A stretch of DNA of 64,000 bases. It comes from Denitratisoma sp. DHT3 (GTDB lineage Bacteria > Pseudomonadota > Gammaproteobacteria > Burkholderiales > Rhodocyclaceae). Positions 50,843 to 59,529 of this stretch are shown here, one piece after another (within the stretch, counting starts at the first letter, position 1; every line of letters starts with the position of its first letter). The DNA lies in NCBI RefSeq assembly GCF_007833355.1, contig NZ_CP020914.1, forward strand, positions 1,164,047-1,228,046, written 5' to 3'. The translations under genes and the position numbers were made by a program. A model generated the notes under the pieces. That model did no database searches, was not told the DNA's origin, and saw nothing but the letters and a program-made list of their open reading frames with translations.

Positions 50843-53386
50843 ATGAAGCAGCAATATCAGAAAACGTTCGCAGTGCGAACCATTCCGGCCCTGGTAGCAG
50901 CGTTCATGGCCGGCGGCGCATGCTCCGCCCTGGCCCAGACCGGCGGCGCCGCCCTGGAGGAAATCGTCGTCACCGCCCAGAAGCAGTCCGAGCGCCTGCA
51001 GGACGTGCCGATCTCGATCCAGGCTTTCAGCAGCCGGGCCCTGGAAAACGCCAACGTCACCAGCATGCTGGACATGCGCTCCCTGGCGCCCTCCGTCGAG
51101 ATCAAGTCCTACCCGGCTTCCTCGGAAGACCTGCAGGTGCAGATGCGCGGCATTCCCAGCCAGGCGATGAACATCTTCATCGACGTGGCGACGCCGATCC
51201 ACATCGATGGCGTCTACATCGCCCGCGGCAGCGGCATGAACCTCACCGTGGCCGATCTGGAATCGGTGGAAATCCTCAAGGGCCCCCAGGGCACTCTCTA
51301 TGGCCGCAACGCCATCTCCGGCGCCATCAACCTGAAGACCGCGCGGCCGAGCCAGGACTTCGGCTTCTCCCAGAACATCACCATCGGCAACTACGGCAAG
51401 CTGGTCTCCAAGACCTCGCTCAACGTTCCCCTGACCGAAACCCTGGCCGCCAAGATCGCCTACGTCCACGACGAGCGCGACGGCTTCATCCGGGACAGCA
51501 ATGGCAGCGGCAAGAACTGGGGCGACCGCAAGGCCGACGCAGGCCGCTTCGACCTGCGTTGGAAACCCTCGAATACGGTGACGGTGGACTACGGCTACGA
51601 CTGGGCCAAGACCCGCTACATCTCCAACGTCAACCAGTGTCTCAATCAGCTGAGCCCCATCGAGCCCGTCGCCCCGGTGGCCCTGGCCTACACCGCAGAC
51701 CCCGGCTTGTGCTCCTCGCAGCGGCTGAGTTCGTTGCCGATGCCCCACAACGCCAACATCACCATGGCCCCCGAAAGCGGCGTGGAGAACACCGGCCATA
51801 ACCTGACGGTGGAATGGGCGATGAACGACACCACCACCTTCCGCTCCATCACCGGCTACCGCTCCCTGCGCAACAACTACTACTGGGGCGTTCTCCCCGG
51901 CAACACCACGGTGATGAGCGACGCCGCCATCAACTTCCCGGGCAATGTCTACCTCCCCAACGGTCTTGGCGGCGTCTTCGGCCCCGTCAGCAGCGCCGGC
52001 CTGCAGATGGGCGCCAAGCTGCACCAGGTCCATGACGACTACTTGTCCCAGGAGTTCGTGCTGATCGGCCGGCCCAGCCCCTACTTCAAATACACCACCG
52101 GCTTCTACTACTTCGACGAAAAGGGCACGATCAGCGAATCCGCCGGCCAGAGCCTGATCGCCAACCTCGCCGGCGGCGGCGTCACCGTGGGCGGCGTCTC
52201 CCCCATGACCCTGATCTCGACCTTCAACGGCGAAGCGGGCAAGGCCCACAACAGTTCCTGGGCGATGTTCGGCCAATTCACCTGGACCCCGGACATCCTG
52301 AGCCGCAAGCTCGACATCACCCCGGGCATTCGCTACACCCGCGACAAGCGCGAAGCGTCGGTGTATTACGGCGGCGGCGACATCTATCTCAGCACCCCCT
52401 ACGGCTTGCCCGCCGGCGCGCTCACCAACTTCGGGGTAACCTCGGCCATGCCTGCGGGCCTGCTCTGGCTGCCGGGTGCCACCCCGGCCCGCATCGGCGC
52501 CCCGGGAGCCCCGGCATCCGGCTCCAACACCTTCTCCAAGACCTCGCCCAGCCTGACCGTCCAGTACCGTTTCACCGAGGATATGCAGGCCTATGCCAAG
52601 GTTGCCAAGGGCTATCGTTCCGGCGGCTTCAACGACCAGGCGGCCAATGGCGCGAACTTCGCCAAGGGCTACGGTCCGGAGACCCTGACCTCCACCGAAC
52701 TGGGCTTCAAGGGCGAGTTCCTCGATCGCAAGCTGCGCACCAACCTGGCGGTGTTCCAGAGCAAGTACACCGACCAGCAGATGACGATCGCCGGAAATGC
52801 ACTGCGCGTCTATGACGTTGTTAATGCCGGCAAGTCCACCTACAAGGGTTTCGAACTCGACGTGGCGGCCTCCATCACCAATGCCTTGCGCGTGGGTCTG
52901 AACTTCTCGCAAGTGAAGTTCAACTACGACAAGATCGTCGATCAGGGCGTGGATGTCACCCAGTTCTTCCACTACCTGCCGGCGAAGAACACCTACTCGG
53001 CCACCCTCGACTACGCCTTCGGCAAGATCGGGCCGGGCCGGCTGAACTGGCACCTGGATTATGCCCATGTGGACAAGGCCAGCACCAATGTCTCCGACCT
53101 CTACACCATCAGCGGCGGGACGGCGACACTGGTCTCCCGACTCGATCCGACCAACTACACCACGCCGGCCTATGGCCTTTGGAACACCCGGCTGTCGATG
53201 GCAGGCATTCCGGTCGGACCGGGCAGCAACGGCGACCTGACGGTGGGCCTGTGGATCAAGAACGTCACCGACAAGAAGTACCCCGCCTATGTCATCGACT
53301 ACGGCAAGTTCGGGACGCCTTTCGGTGCCGCCAGCACCTGGGGCGAACCGCGCACCTACGGTGTCGACCTGACCTACCGGTTCTGA
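50843..53386 (+). CDS. TonB-dependent outer-membrane receptor in the catabolic block
   Basis: 847 residues from ATG (MKQQYQKTFAVRTIPALVAA). Signal peptide, TonB-box region EEIVVTAQKQSERLQDVPIS, plug (LESVEILKGPQGTLYGRNAI), barrel and C-terminal aromatic (YGVDLTYRF). Same family as the receptor at 20962. Its position between the molybdoenzyme operon and the TetR gene suggests uptake of the sterol-like substrate across the outer membrane. Confidence 0.93.
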   Translation: MKQQYQKTFAVRTIPALVAAFMAGGACSALAQTGGAALEEIVVTAQKQSERLQDVPISIQAFSSRALENANVTSMLDMRSLAPSVEIKSYPASSEDLQVQMRGIPSQAMNIFIDVATPIHIDGVYIARGSGMNLTVADLESVEILKGPQGTLYGRNAISGAINLKTARPSQDFGFSQNITIGNYGKLVSKTSLNVPLTETLAAKIAYVHDERDGFIRDSNGSGKNWGDRKADAGRFDLRWKPSNTVTVDYGYDWAKTRYISNVNQCLNQLSPIEPVAPVALAYTADPGLCSSQRLSSLPMPHNANITMAPESGVENTGHNLTVEWAMNDTTTFRSITGYRSLRNNYYWGVLPGNTTVMSDAAINFPGNVYLPNGLGGVFGPVSSAGLQMGAKLHQVHDDYLSQEFVLIGRPSPYFKYTTGFYYFDEKGTISESAGQSLIANLAGGGVTVGGVSPMTLISTFNGEAGKAHNSSWAMFGQFTWTPDILSRKLDITPGIRYTRDKREASVYYGGGDIYLSTPYGLPAGALTNFGVTSAMPAGLLWLPGATPARIGAPGAPASGSNTFSKTSPSLTVQYRFTEDMQAYAKVAKGYRSGGFNDQAANGANFAKGYGPETLTSTELGFKGEFLDRKLRTNLAVFQSKYTDQQMTIAGNALRVYDVVNAGKSTYKGFELDVAASITNALRVGLNFSQVKFNYDKIVDQGVDVTQFFHYLPAKNTYSATLDYAFGKIGPGRLNWHLDYAHVDKASTNVSDLYTISGGTATLVSRLDPTNYTTPAYGLWNTRLSMAGIPVGPGSNGDLTVGLWIKNVTDKKYPAYVIDYGKFGTPFGAASTWGEPRTYGVDLTYRF

Positions 53387-53445
53387 GTGGTCTCCAGTTC
53401 GAACCGCATGCCGACATCCTCCCCGGGATGCGGTTCCATTGGATT

Positions 53446-53475
53446 CGCCCGCCGCGCAAGCGGCGGGTTTTTTTC
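53446..53475 (+). terminator. Intrinsic terminator after the TonB receptor
   Basis: CCCGCCGCGCAAGCGGCGGG followed by seven T: a clear stem-loop with T-run. Confidence 0.9.
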
Positions 53476-53515
53476 CCATTCAGGCGCCAGTGCATTCGTC
53501 ACCGACGCACGCTCT

Positions 53516-53534
53516 TATTTCTTTATTGGTAAAC
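53516..53534. promoter_or_regulatory. Candidate TetR operator upstream of its own gene
   Basis: TATTTCTTTATTGGTAAAC matches the palindrome AATTACTTTATCAGTAATT at 13 of 19 positions. It lies about 125 bases ahead of the TetR start, consistent with autoregulation. Confidence 0.4.
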
Positions 53535-53659
53535 TTGTTCTTTTTCGCGCAATGCTCGGTGTTGAGTGGTATACCGGCCACGGTCAAGATGCCACCAAGT
53601 CGCACCCCGCTCCAGCGGTACGCGGCGCCCCCCATCCGTAGAACAGATTTTTACCAGAC

Positions 53660-54367
53660 ATGCCTCCGACAAAGAAGTCCCCATCTCCCGCCCAACCTCT
53701 CGCCGCCAGAAAGGCCTTGCCGCTGAGGCGCAAGCCCGGCCGGCCGGCCCGTATTTCGCGTGAGGCCATACTCCAGAAATCCCTGGAAATCCTTGCCACA
53801 ACGCCGATAGAAGACTTTATGGTGAAGACCGTGGCTCAGGAACTGGGCACGGCATCCATGGCGATCTACAACTACTTCGGCAGCCGGGAAGAATTGCTGA
53901 TCGCAGTGGCGGACGAGGTCTGCCTGCTGTTTAAGCCGCCCAAGCCCCAGGACACCTGGCAGGAAACCCTGCTGGCCTGGCTCTGGGCAGTCAAGAAGCA
54001 TGCCGACCACTATCCGGTGATGCTTTCCATCATCGGCGTCAATGGCCATACCTCCGCCGGCTGGCTCAAGATCACGGCGCCGGTCACGGAGTTGATGCAC
54101 GACCAGCTCGGCTTGACGAAGAAATCCCTGGCCCTGGCGTCCTATCTTTTTGCCAGCACTGCCGCGGCGATGATCCATGCGGTGTCAGTCAGCGCCGAAT
54201 ACAGAAAACCCGAGGCGCTCCCAAAACCTGAAGAGCTGAACGGACTCGGTCTTGAGAGTTCACAATTGATGCTGCTGAAAATGAAGGCGTTGTCGTCGCT
54301 CAAGCAGAAGGAGATCTTCGATACCCTGTTTGCGCAGTTGATCAAGGGCATCGAAGTGTTTCTCTGA
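53660..54367 (+). CDS. TetR-family transcriptional regulator
   Basis: 235 residues. After a basic, proline-rich N-terminus, a TetR helix-turn-helix is visible: ISREAILQKSLEILATTPIE, then VAQELGTASMAIYNYFGSRE (recognition helix). The C-terminal ligand domain is helical (DTWQETLLAWLWAVKKHADH). TetR proteins are usually repressors released by a small ligand, here perhaps a steroid or acyl-CoA. It sits between the two converging catabolic gene sets, beside shared palindromes. Confidence 0.92.
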   Translation: MPPTKKSPSPAQPLAARKALPLRRKPGRPARISREAILQKSLEILATTPIEDFMVKTVAQELGTASMAIYNYFGSREELLIAVADEVCLLFKPPKPQDTWQETLLAWLWAVKKHADHYPVMLSIIGVNGHTSAGWLKITAPVTELMHDQLGLTKKSLALASYLFASTAAAMIHAVSVSAEYRKPEALPKPEELNGLGLESSQLMLLKMKALSSLKQKEIFDTLFAQLIKGIEVFL

Positions 54368-54395
54368 TCCGACGCCGGGCCGGATGCGGGCGCCG

Positions 54396-54425
54396 CCCGC
54401 CGCGGCATTCCCTCGCCGTGGCGGG
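54396..54425. terminator. Hairpin between convergent genes
   Basis: CCCGCCGCGGC and GCCGTGGCGGG form an 11-bp stem with one mismatch between the TetR and SDR stops. T-runs are short, so termination strength is uncertain. Confidence 0.55.
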
Positions 54426-54430
54426 GCGTT

Positions 54431-55369
54431 TCAGATGATGCCGGGGCCGAACGCGCTCCAGTCTACTCCGGCATCGGCATCGAGCGCATCGATGCTGTTG
54501 CGGGGAATGGTATAGCCGTCCACCGCCATGGCCTGGGCGAAATGGTCGCGCACCGTCTCCATGTCCAGATCGGCCGGGCTGCTGCGATAGCCGGGCGTGA
54601 TCCCGATGAAGACGCGGCGGAAGCCGCCGCCGCCGATGCGGAACATCTCGCCGTTGCACGGCACCTCGTCATGCACCAGATAGGCAGCCACCGGCGCCGC
54701 CGCCTCCGGCAGGTATTCCCGCTTCATGGCCGCGTCGACGTCCTCGCCCAGCAGATGGGTCATGCGGCTGGCCGCCGTCGGCATCACGCAATTGACGCGG
54801 ATGTTCTTTCGGTGGTGATCCGCGGTGGCTGCCAGGGCGCGGGTGATGCCCCAGGTCGCGCCTTTTGCCGCCGGATAGCCCAGACCGCTACCCATACCGA
54901 AGAACGAACCCGAGGAGACGTTCAGAATGCGGCCGTAATCCTTGTCCCACAGGTGCTTCCATACGGCACGGCACATCTGGAAAGTCCCGGTCGCCGCCAC
55001 CCGGATGTCCGTGTCCCACTGGGCATCGGCCATCTCCCACAGCGGCCCGCGGCTGGTGACGATCCCGGCATTGTTGATCAGGATGTCCACGCGCCCCCAG
55101 GCCTGCATGGCCTCGGCCACGATCCGCTCCGCGCCCTCCCGGCTGGCGACGCTGTCGCCGTTGGCGAGAGCAATGCCGCCCAGGGTGCGGATTTCATCAA
55201 CCACGGCGGCGGCATAGGATGGATTCGCCCCCTGCCCCGTGAAGTCCCCGCCCAGGTCATTCACCAGCACCCTGGCGCCCCGTTGCGCCAGAAGCAGCGC
55301 ATAGGCCCGTCCCAGCCCGCCTCCAGCTCCGGTCACGATAGCGACCTTGCCGTCGAACGTCATTTTCAT
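54431..55369 (-). CDS. SDR dehydrogenase, MFE2/17beta-HSD4-like
   Basis: 312 residues from ATG (MKMTFDGKVAIVTGAGGGLG) with AGGAGC ahead. Nucleotide motif TGAGGGLGRAYALLLAQRGA, then ARVLVNDLGGDFTGQG, typical of the 3-hydroxyacyl-CoA dehydrogenase part of peroxisomal multifunctional enzyme 2. Catalytic Ser/Tyr/Lys in NVSSGSFFG and YPAAKGA. Length of about 300 supports a (3R)-hydroxyacyl-CoA dehydrogenase in side-chain beta-oxidation. Last gene of the leftward set. Confidence 0.87.
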   Translation of the reverse strand: MKMTFDGKVAIVTGAGGGLGRAYALLLAQRGARVLVNDLGGDFTGQGANPSYAAAVVDEIRTLGGIALANGDSVASREGAERIVAEAMQAWGRVDILINNAGIVTSRGPLWEMADAQWDTDIRVAATGTFQMCRAVWKHLWDKDYGRILNVSSGSFFGMGSGLGYPAAKGATWGITRALAATADHHRKNIRVNCVMPTAASRMTHLLGEDVDAAMKREYLPEAAAPVAAYLVHDEVPCNGEMFRIGGGGFRRVFIGITPGYRSSPADLDMETVRDHFAQAMAVDGYTIPRNSIDALDADAGVDWSAFGPGII

Positions 55370-55481
55370 CGTCAGCTCCTCCACTCGTTTTTTTATCGGC
55401 GCCGTTTTCAGACCGACGCAACATGGTGCTTCCCAAACTGCAGACTGCCGGACGCACGGCCCCCTGTCAGGATACGGCGTA

Positions 55482-56543
55482 TCAGGTCGGCACGTCCGGG
55501 GGCGCTTCCGCCGGATACTGGGTCGGCGAGATGAAATAGGTTCGACCGACCCGATCGATGAAGGCGAGATCCTTCATCGGATCGGTCGGCGTCTCGAACA
55601 CCACGCCACGGCGGCGCATATCATCCACCAGCATGCCGATCGCCTGCTCCGGCGTGATGTCGTCCAGGTGGTCCAGGCGGCGTTTCATGTCGGCCATATC
55701 GGTGAAGACCTCGCAACTCCAATGGAACAAATACCGCATGTCCTTGTGCGGCACCTTGCGCAGAACCTGCTCTCCGTTTTTGATCAACCAGCCATCGGCA
55801 CTGTCGGGATCGGCAGCGACGGTCGAGTCGAAGGTGAACCCCGGCGGCAGGTCCCGCTGCGACTTGGGGCCGGACGCCTCCCCCCGGTGGTAATTGAGCT
55901 CATTCTGCACTACCACGCCCTGGCCCCACATGGGCGCCGCCAGGCGTTTGGGTGCGGCGAGCGGTCCGTCCGGCCAGTAGGTGAAGCCGCCATCCACATC
56001 CGAGTCGTAATACCAGGTGATGACCTGGGCGGTCTTCAGCATCCAGCGGCTGAACAAGCCCGACCGTGCCATGGAACTCAACAGCCAGATCGGCGTGTCC
56101 TGTCCCCACATGCCGCGGAAGCCAGGGGAATCCAGGTGCCCCCGATCGAAGGAATATGTCGGCGCCTGCAGATTGAACAGCAGCTGATACGGTTGCGCGT
56201 ACTTCGCACCGCCCCAGTATTCCCGGGCAAGCGCCAGGAACTTCTGGTTGTAGAAAATCTCATGCAGCTCGTCGTGATAGCAGACGCCCTGGTGGGCCAG
56301 AAAGCCCCGGAAAGCCTGGGTCACGAACGAATTCAGCGACAGCTTGCCGTCGGTGCTGGCACCGACGCTGGCCGCCAGTTCCTCGAGCGAACTGAAATGA
56401 TGCTTGATGATCAGGTCCCACGGGCCGCAGCGACGCAGCACGTCGACCAGGATCTTGAACTCCGCTTCCGTATAGGTCGTGTCGAGTACACGGGGCGGCG
56501 CCACCGGACGCAGTGCCAACGACAGATCTTCCATTTTTCCCAC
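55482..56543 (-). CDS. Hypothetical protein, 353 residues, sterol block
   Basis: GTG start with AGGAG eight bases upstream. I recognise no family. Notable segments are FDRGHLDSPGFRGMWGQDTP, MWGQGVVVQNELNYHRGEAS and YYDSDVDGGFTYWPDGP. HLD followed much later by NYH could be an HxD...H iron site of the 2-oxoglutarate dioxygenase kind, but that is a guess. No signal peptide. A perfect 19-bp operator palindrome lies about 100 bases upstream, so it is probably a regulated part of the pathway. Confidence 0.65.
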   Translation of the reverse strand: MGKMEDLSLALRPVAPPRVLDTTYTEAEFKILVDVLRRCGPWDLIIKHHFSSLEELAASVGASTDGKLSLNSFVTQAFRGFLAHQGVCYHDELHEIFYNQKFLALAREYWGGAKYAQPYQLLFNLQAPTYSFDRGHLDSPGFRGMWGQDTPIWLLSSMARSGLFSRWMLKTAQVITWYYDSDVDGGFTYWPDGPLAAPKRLAAPMWGQGVVVQNELNYHRGEASGPKSQRDLPPGFTFDSTVAADPDSADGWLIKNGEQVLRKVPHKDMRYLFHWSCEVFTDMADMKRRLDHLDDITPEQAIGMLVDDMRRRGVVFETPTDPMKDLAFIDRVGRTYFISPTQYPAEAPPDVPT

Positions 56544-56644
56544 GACAGCATCTCCTTGGTTGGGGCATCACGCGCAAGCGTGACGAATGTCGAATTATTT
56601 TTTGTTCGGCAACGGAAACCCGCTGAGAGTTCCCGAGCGCCGAC

Positions 56645-56663
56645 AATTACTTTATCAGTAATT
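56645..56663. promoter_or_regulatory. Perfect operator palindrome (AATTACT-TTATC-AGTAATT)
   Basis: Seven-base arms with a five-base spacer. Its reverse complement shares TACTGATAAAGTAATT with the site upstream of the molybdenum dehydrogenase operon. It precedes the leftward 353-residue gene by about 100 bases. Confidence 0.65.
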
Positions 56664-56768
56664 TTATTATCGACACAAGGAATTAATGGCCCCATGATGG
56701 ACATGACCAAGGAGATGCGCAGGGGCCGGCCGGCACTTGGGCGGTTCGACGTCCGGCCAGCGGGAGCC

Positions 56769-57629
56769 TCACACGGCGGGCAATGAATAGCCCGCCAGAG
56801 GGCTGCTCCCATCCAGGGTGTGCACCGTGGCGCCGATTTCGCGCAGCAAGCCCAGGCTCACCAGCGCCCGGCCGGAGAGCTGGCCGGGCGGGCGCGAGCA
56901 GAGTGCCAAAGTGGCTTCCGCCATGGCTTCGACGGGCTCGAAGTAGGCACCGGCCTGGACCACCCCCGCCTCCAGCGCGGCCTCGGTTGCCACCGCAGCC
57001 ACCGGCGAGAGGGCATTGACCGCGATGTTCGCCGCAGCAAGCTCCAGCGCCATGCCGTTGGTCATCCGCTCCAGCGCCGCCTTGCTCGCGCCGTAGAGCG
57101 TGACCTGGCGCTGAATGACCAGCGCGCCTTCGTCATCCGCGGCATAGGGAGCGATCCCCACGTGCTGGGCCGAGCCGCTGGACAGGTTGACGATCCAGCC
57201 GGCGCCCCGTGCCGTCATCGAAGGCACGCACTGCTGGGAAAGCTGCAGGGGCGCGAAGACATTCACCTCGAATTGCAACCGCGCATTCTCCAGTGACTCG
57301 TCCAGGGAGGAATGCAGATTCGCCCAGGCCGCGTTGTTGATCAGGATGTCCACGCCGCCGAAATGGGCAGTCACTTCATCGACGATATGCGCCCGTGCGT
57401 TGGCGTCCGTGAGGTCGGCCGAAATGCACAGGCACTCGCCACCCTGCGCCAGGATGCGGTCGGCCGTTATCTGAAGGCCGGGCGAGAAGCGCTGGCTGCC
57501 GGATTCCGGGGCGCGGGCGACGATCGCCACGCGGGCACCCTCCGCCGCCAGGCGTTGGGCGATGGCGGTGCCGATGCCGCGGCTGGCGCCGGTGACGATG
57601 GCCACCTTGCCTTCGAGTCGTTTGTTCAT
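56769..57629 (-). CDS. SDR-family oxidoreductase
   Basis: 286 residues. VAIVTGASRGIGTAIAQRLA (NAD(P) loop), NNAAWANLHSSLDE and the active-site pattern IVNLSSGSAQ with YGASKAALERM (Tyr, Lys). A 20-residue insertion between the Ser and the Tyr (VGIAPYAADDEGALVIQRQV) is longer than usual and may shape the substrate pocket. Probably oxidises or reduces a hydroxyl of a pathway intermediate. Confidence 0.87.
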   Translation of the reverse strand: MNKRLEGKVAIVTGASRGIGTAIAQRLAAEGARVAIVARAPESGSQRFSPGLQITADRILAQGGECLCISADLTDANARAHIVDEVTAHFGGVDILINNAAWANLHSSLDESLENARLQFEVNVFAPLQLSQQCVPSMTARGAGWIVNLSSGSAQHVGIAPYAADDEGALVIQRQVTLYGASKAALERMTNGMALELAAANIAVNALSPVAAVATEAALEAGVVQAGAYFEPVEAMAEATLALCSRPPGQLSGRALVSLGLLREIGATVHTLDGSSPLAGYSLPAV

Positions 57630-57659
57630 CGTATGTTCTTCCGTAGCTTGGGTATCGGA

Positions 57660-58460
57660 TCAGGCGCCGCCGGCCATCCAGGGCACGCCGTTGATGTGGC
57701 TGCCGCCATCGACGAACAGGGTGTTGCCGGTCAGGTAGCGGGCATCGTCGCTGGCCAGGAACAGCGCCACGCTGCCGATGTCGGACTCCGGATCGCCCAT
57801 GCGGCCCATGGGATTCAGTTTCAGCAGTTCGGCCGCGTTCTCCGGCTGGGCGGCGGCAAAGGTCTTGTAGGACTCGGTGGCCGCGGCCGGACAGATGATG
57901 TTGCAGCAGATCTGGTGGACAGCCCATTCCCGGGCGGCGGTGCGGGTCAGGGCGCGCAGCGCCTCCTTGGCCGCGTTGTAGTCCACCGTGTATGGATGGG
58001 CATTGACGCCGTTCAACGAGGCGATGTTGATGATGCGGCCCCAGCGCTTGTCGCGCATGATCGGAAACGCCGCCTGCATCGCCCAGAACGCCGCCATGTG
58101 ACCGATCCTGAAGGCATGATCGAAATCCTCGTCGGCCTTGGCTTCCAGCGGCATGAACGGCTGGCTGCCGCGGCGGGCTGCCCAGGCGTTGTTGATCAGG
58201 ATGTCCACCGTGCCGAAGCGCTGCGCCGCCGCGGCCACCATTGCCTGGACCTGGCCCTTGTCGCAGACATCCACCCGGAACGCCTCGGCCCGGACGCCGA
58301 AGTCCCGCCGCAGCTCATCGGCGACCGCCTTGCCCGTGGCATCGTTGAACTCCGCCACCAGAACCGCCGCGCCCTCGGCCGCCAGGCGGCGCGCAATCCC
58401 CTTGCCGATGCCGGCGCCCGCGCCGGTGACGATGGCGACCCGCTCGGACAATCTCCCCAT
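57660..58460 (-). CDS. SDR-family oxidoreductase
   Basis: 266 residues from ATG (MGRLSERVAIVTGAGAGIGK); GGAGGT seven bases upstream decides against an upstream ATG. Classical motifs TGAGAGIG, NNAWAA, NIASLNG and YNAAKEAL. C-terminal DPESDIGSVALFLASDDARY is the usual ending of classical SDRs. It is first in the leftward pair with the 56769 gene; a 29-bp palindrome lies about 90 bases upstream. Confidence 0.87.
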   Translation of the reverse strand: MGRLSERVAIVTGAGAGIGKGIARRLAAEGAAVLVAEFNDATGKAVADELRRDFGVRAEAFRVDVCDKGQVQAMVAAAAQRFGTVDILINNAWAARRGSQPFMPLEAKADEDFDHAFRIGHMAAFWAMQAAFPIMRDKRWGRIINIASLNGVNAHPYTVDYNAAKEALRALTRTAAREWAVHQICCNIICPAAATESYKTFAAAQPENAAELLKLNPMGRMGDPESDIGSVALFLASDDARYLTGNTLFVDGGSHINGVPWMAGGA

Positions 58461-58546
58461 CTCCACTACCTCCAACATGAATTAACGGACAGGCCACGGC
58501 ACACGGTGTCGGGGTCCCGATGCACCGGGTGATTCGGCGCCACGAC

Positions 58547-58575
58547 TTTATAAGACGCCAGTCCTATCTTGTAAA
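58547..58575. promoter_or_regulatory. Operator-like palindrome upstream of SDR operon
   Basis: TTTATAAGA and TCTTGTAAA, 9-bp arms with one mismatch around an 11-base spacer. It differs from the 19-bp operator. The region between 58461 and 58709 otherwise holds no gene. Confidence 0.4.
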
Positions 58576-58709
58576 TCCGGAGATGTCATAACCGAGTGTT
58601 GTCAGGTCTTAGGCTGCAGCCCGGCTGCGTGACACATCGCCGCCCCACCCCGCGGCACTGCTCGGGCCAGGGCGGGGATGCCCGCCCTGCACGTGGCACG
58701 GCCCGCCCG

Positions 58710-59528
58710 TCAGAGCGGTTTCCAGCGCGGCTTGGTGCCCGCGCCGAAGGCCTGCATCGCATCTTCCATGCAGCCGGTGAACGTACCCAGCACCTGGGTG
58801 CGGTTCTCCAGTTCCATCGCCTGGCGCAGGCTCGTCGCATCGACGTTGGACCACAGACCTTTCTTGGTCATCCATACGCCGTACTCCGAGTTCTCGGCGA
58901 TCGCCCTAGCGGTCTCCAGGGCTGCCGCTTCCAGTTCCTCCGGCGCCACCAGCCGCGACACCAGCTTCATCTCCCGCGCCTCGTCGGCCTTGAAGATGCG
59001 CCCGGTCAGCATCAGCTCCGCCGCCGTGCTCGCGCCCACCAGGCGCGGCAGGAAATAGCTGACCCCCACGTCGCAGTTCGACAACCCGGTCTTGATGAAC
59101 ACCGCACCGAACTTCGCTGCCGTCGAGGCGATGCGGATGTCGCTGGCCAGCGCGAGGGCCAAGCCGCCGCCGACTGCCGCGCCATTCACCGCGGCGATCA
59201 CTGGCTTGTCGCATTCGTGGATTGCGAGCATCAGTTGCGCCAGGTATTCCTGGAACTTGTAGACGAAGCCCAGCTGGCCCATCCCGTCAGTGCCGGGAAT
59301 CGCGCCCGGGCCGGCGTATTCCTGCAGGTCGGCGCCGGAGCAGAAGCCCTTGCCCTCCCCGGTCAGGATCACCACCCGCGTCTTGCGGTCCAGCTGCAGG
59401 CCCTGGAACACTGCGAGCAGGTCGCCGATCAGGGCTGGGTTGATAGCGTTGAGCCGCTCCGGGCGGTTCATGCGGACTTCGAGGATGCCTTCCTCGAGGG
59501 TGCGGCAGGTTACGGTTTCCATGGTCAT
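58710..59528 (-). CDS. Enoyl-CoA hydratase/isomerase-family protein
   Basis: 272 residues from ATG (MTMETVTCRTLEEGILEVRM). Oxyanion-hole pattern VILTGEGKGFCSGADLQEY and AAVNGAAVGGGLALALASD. The first catalytic Glu position of hydratases reads Phe (FGAVFIKTGLSNCDVGVSYF), while the second (TAAELMLTG) is kept, so it could be an isomerase or act on an unusual substrate. Begins two bases after the preceding SDR stop: one operon. Confidence 0.87.
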   Translation of the reverse strand: MTMETVTCRTLEEGILEVRMNRPERLNAINPALIGDLLAVFQGLQLDRKTRVVILTGEGKGFCSGADLQEYAGPGAIPGTDGMGQLGFVYKFQEYLAQLMLAIHECDKPVIAAVNGAAVGGGLALALASDIRIASTAAKFGAVFIKTGLSNCDVGVSYFLPRLVGASTAAELMLTGRIFKADEAREMKLVSRLVAPEELEAAALETARAIAENSEYGVWMTKKGLWSNVDATSLRQAMELENRTQVLGTFTGCMEDAMQAFGAGTKPRWKPL

Positions 59529-59529
59529 C

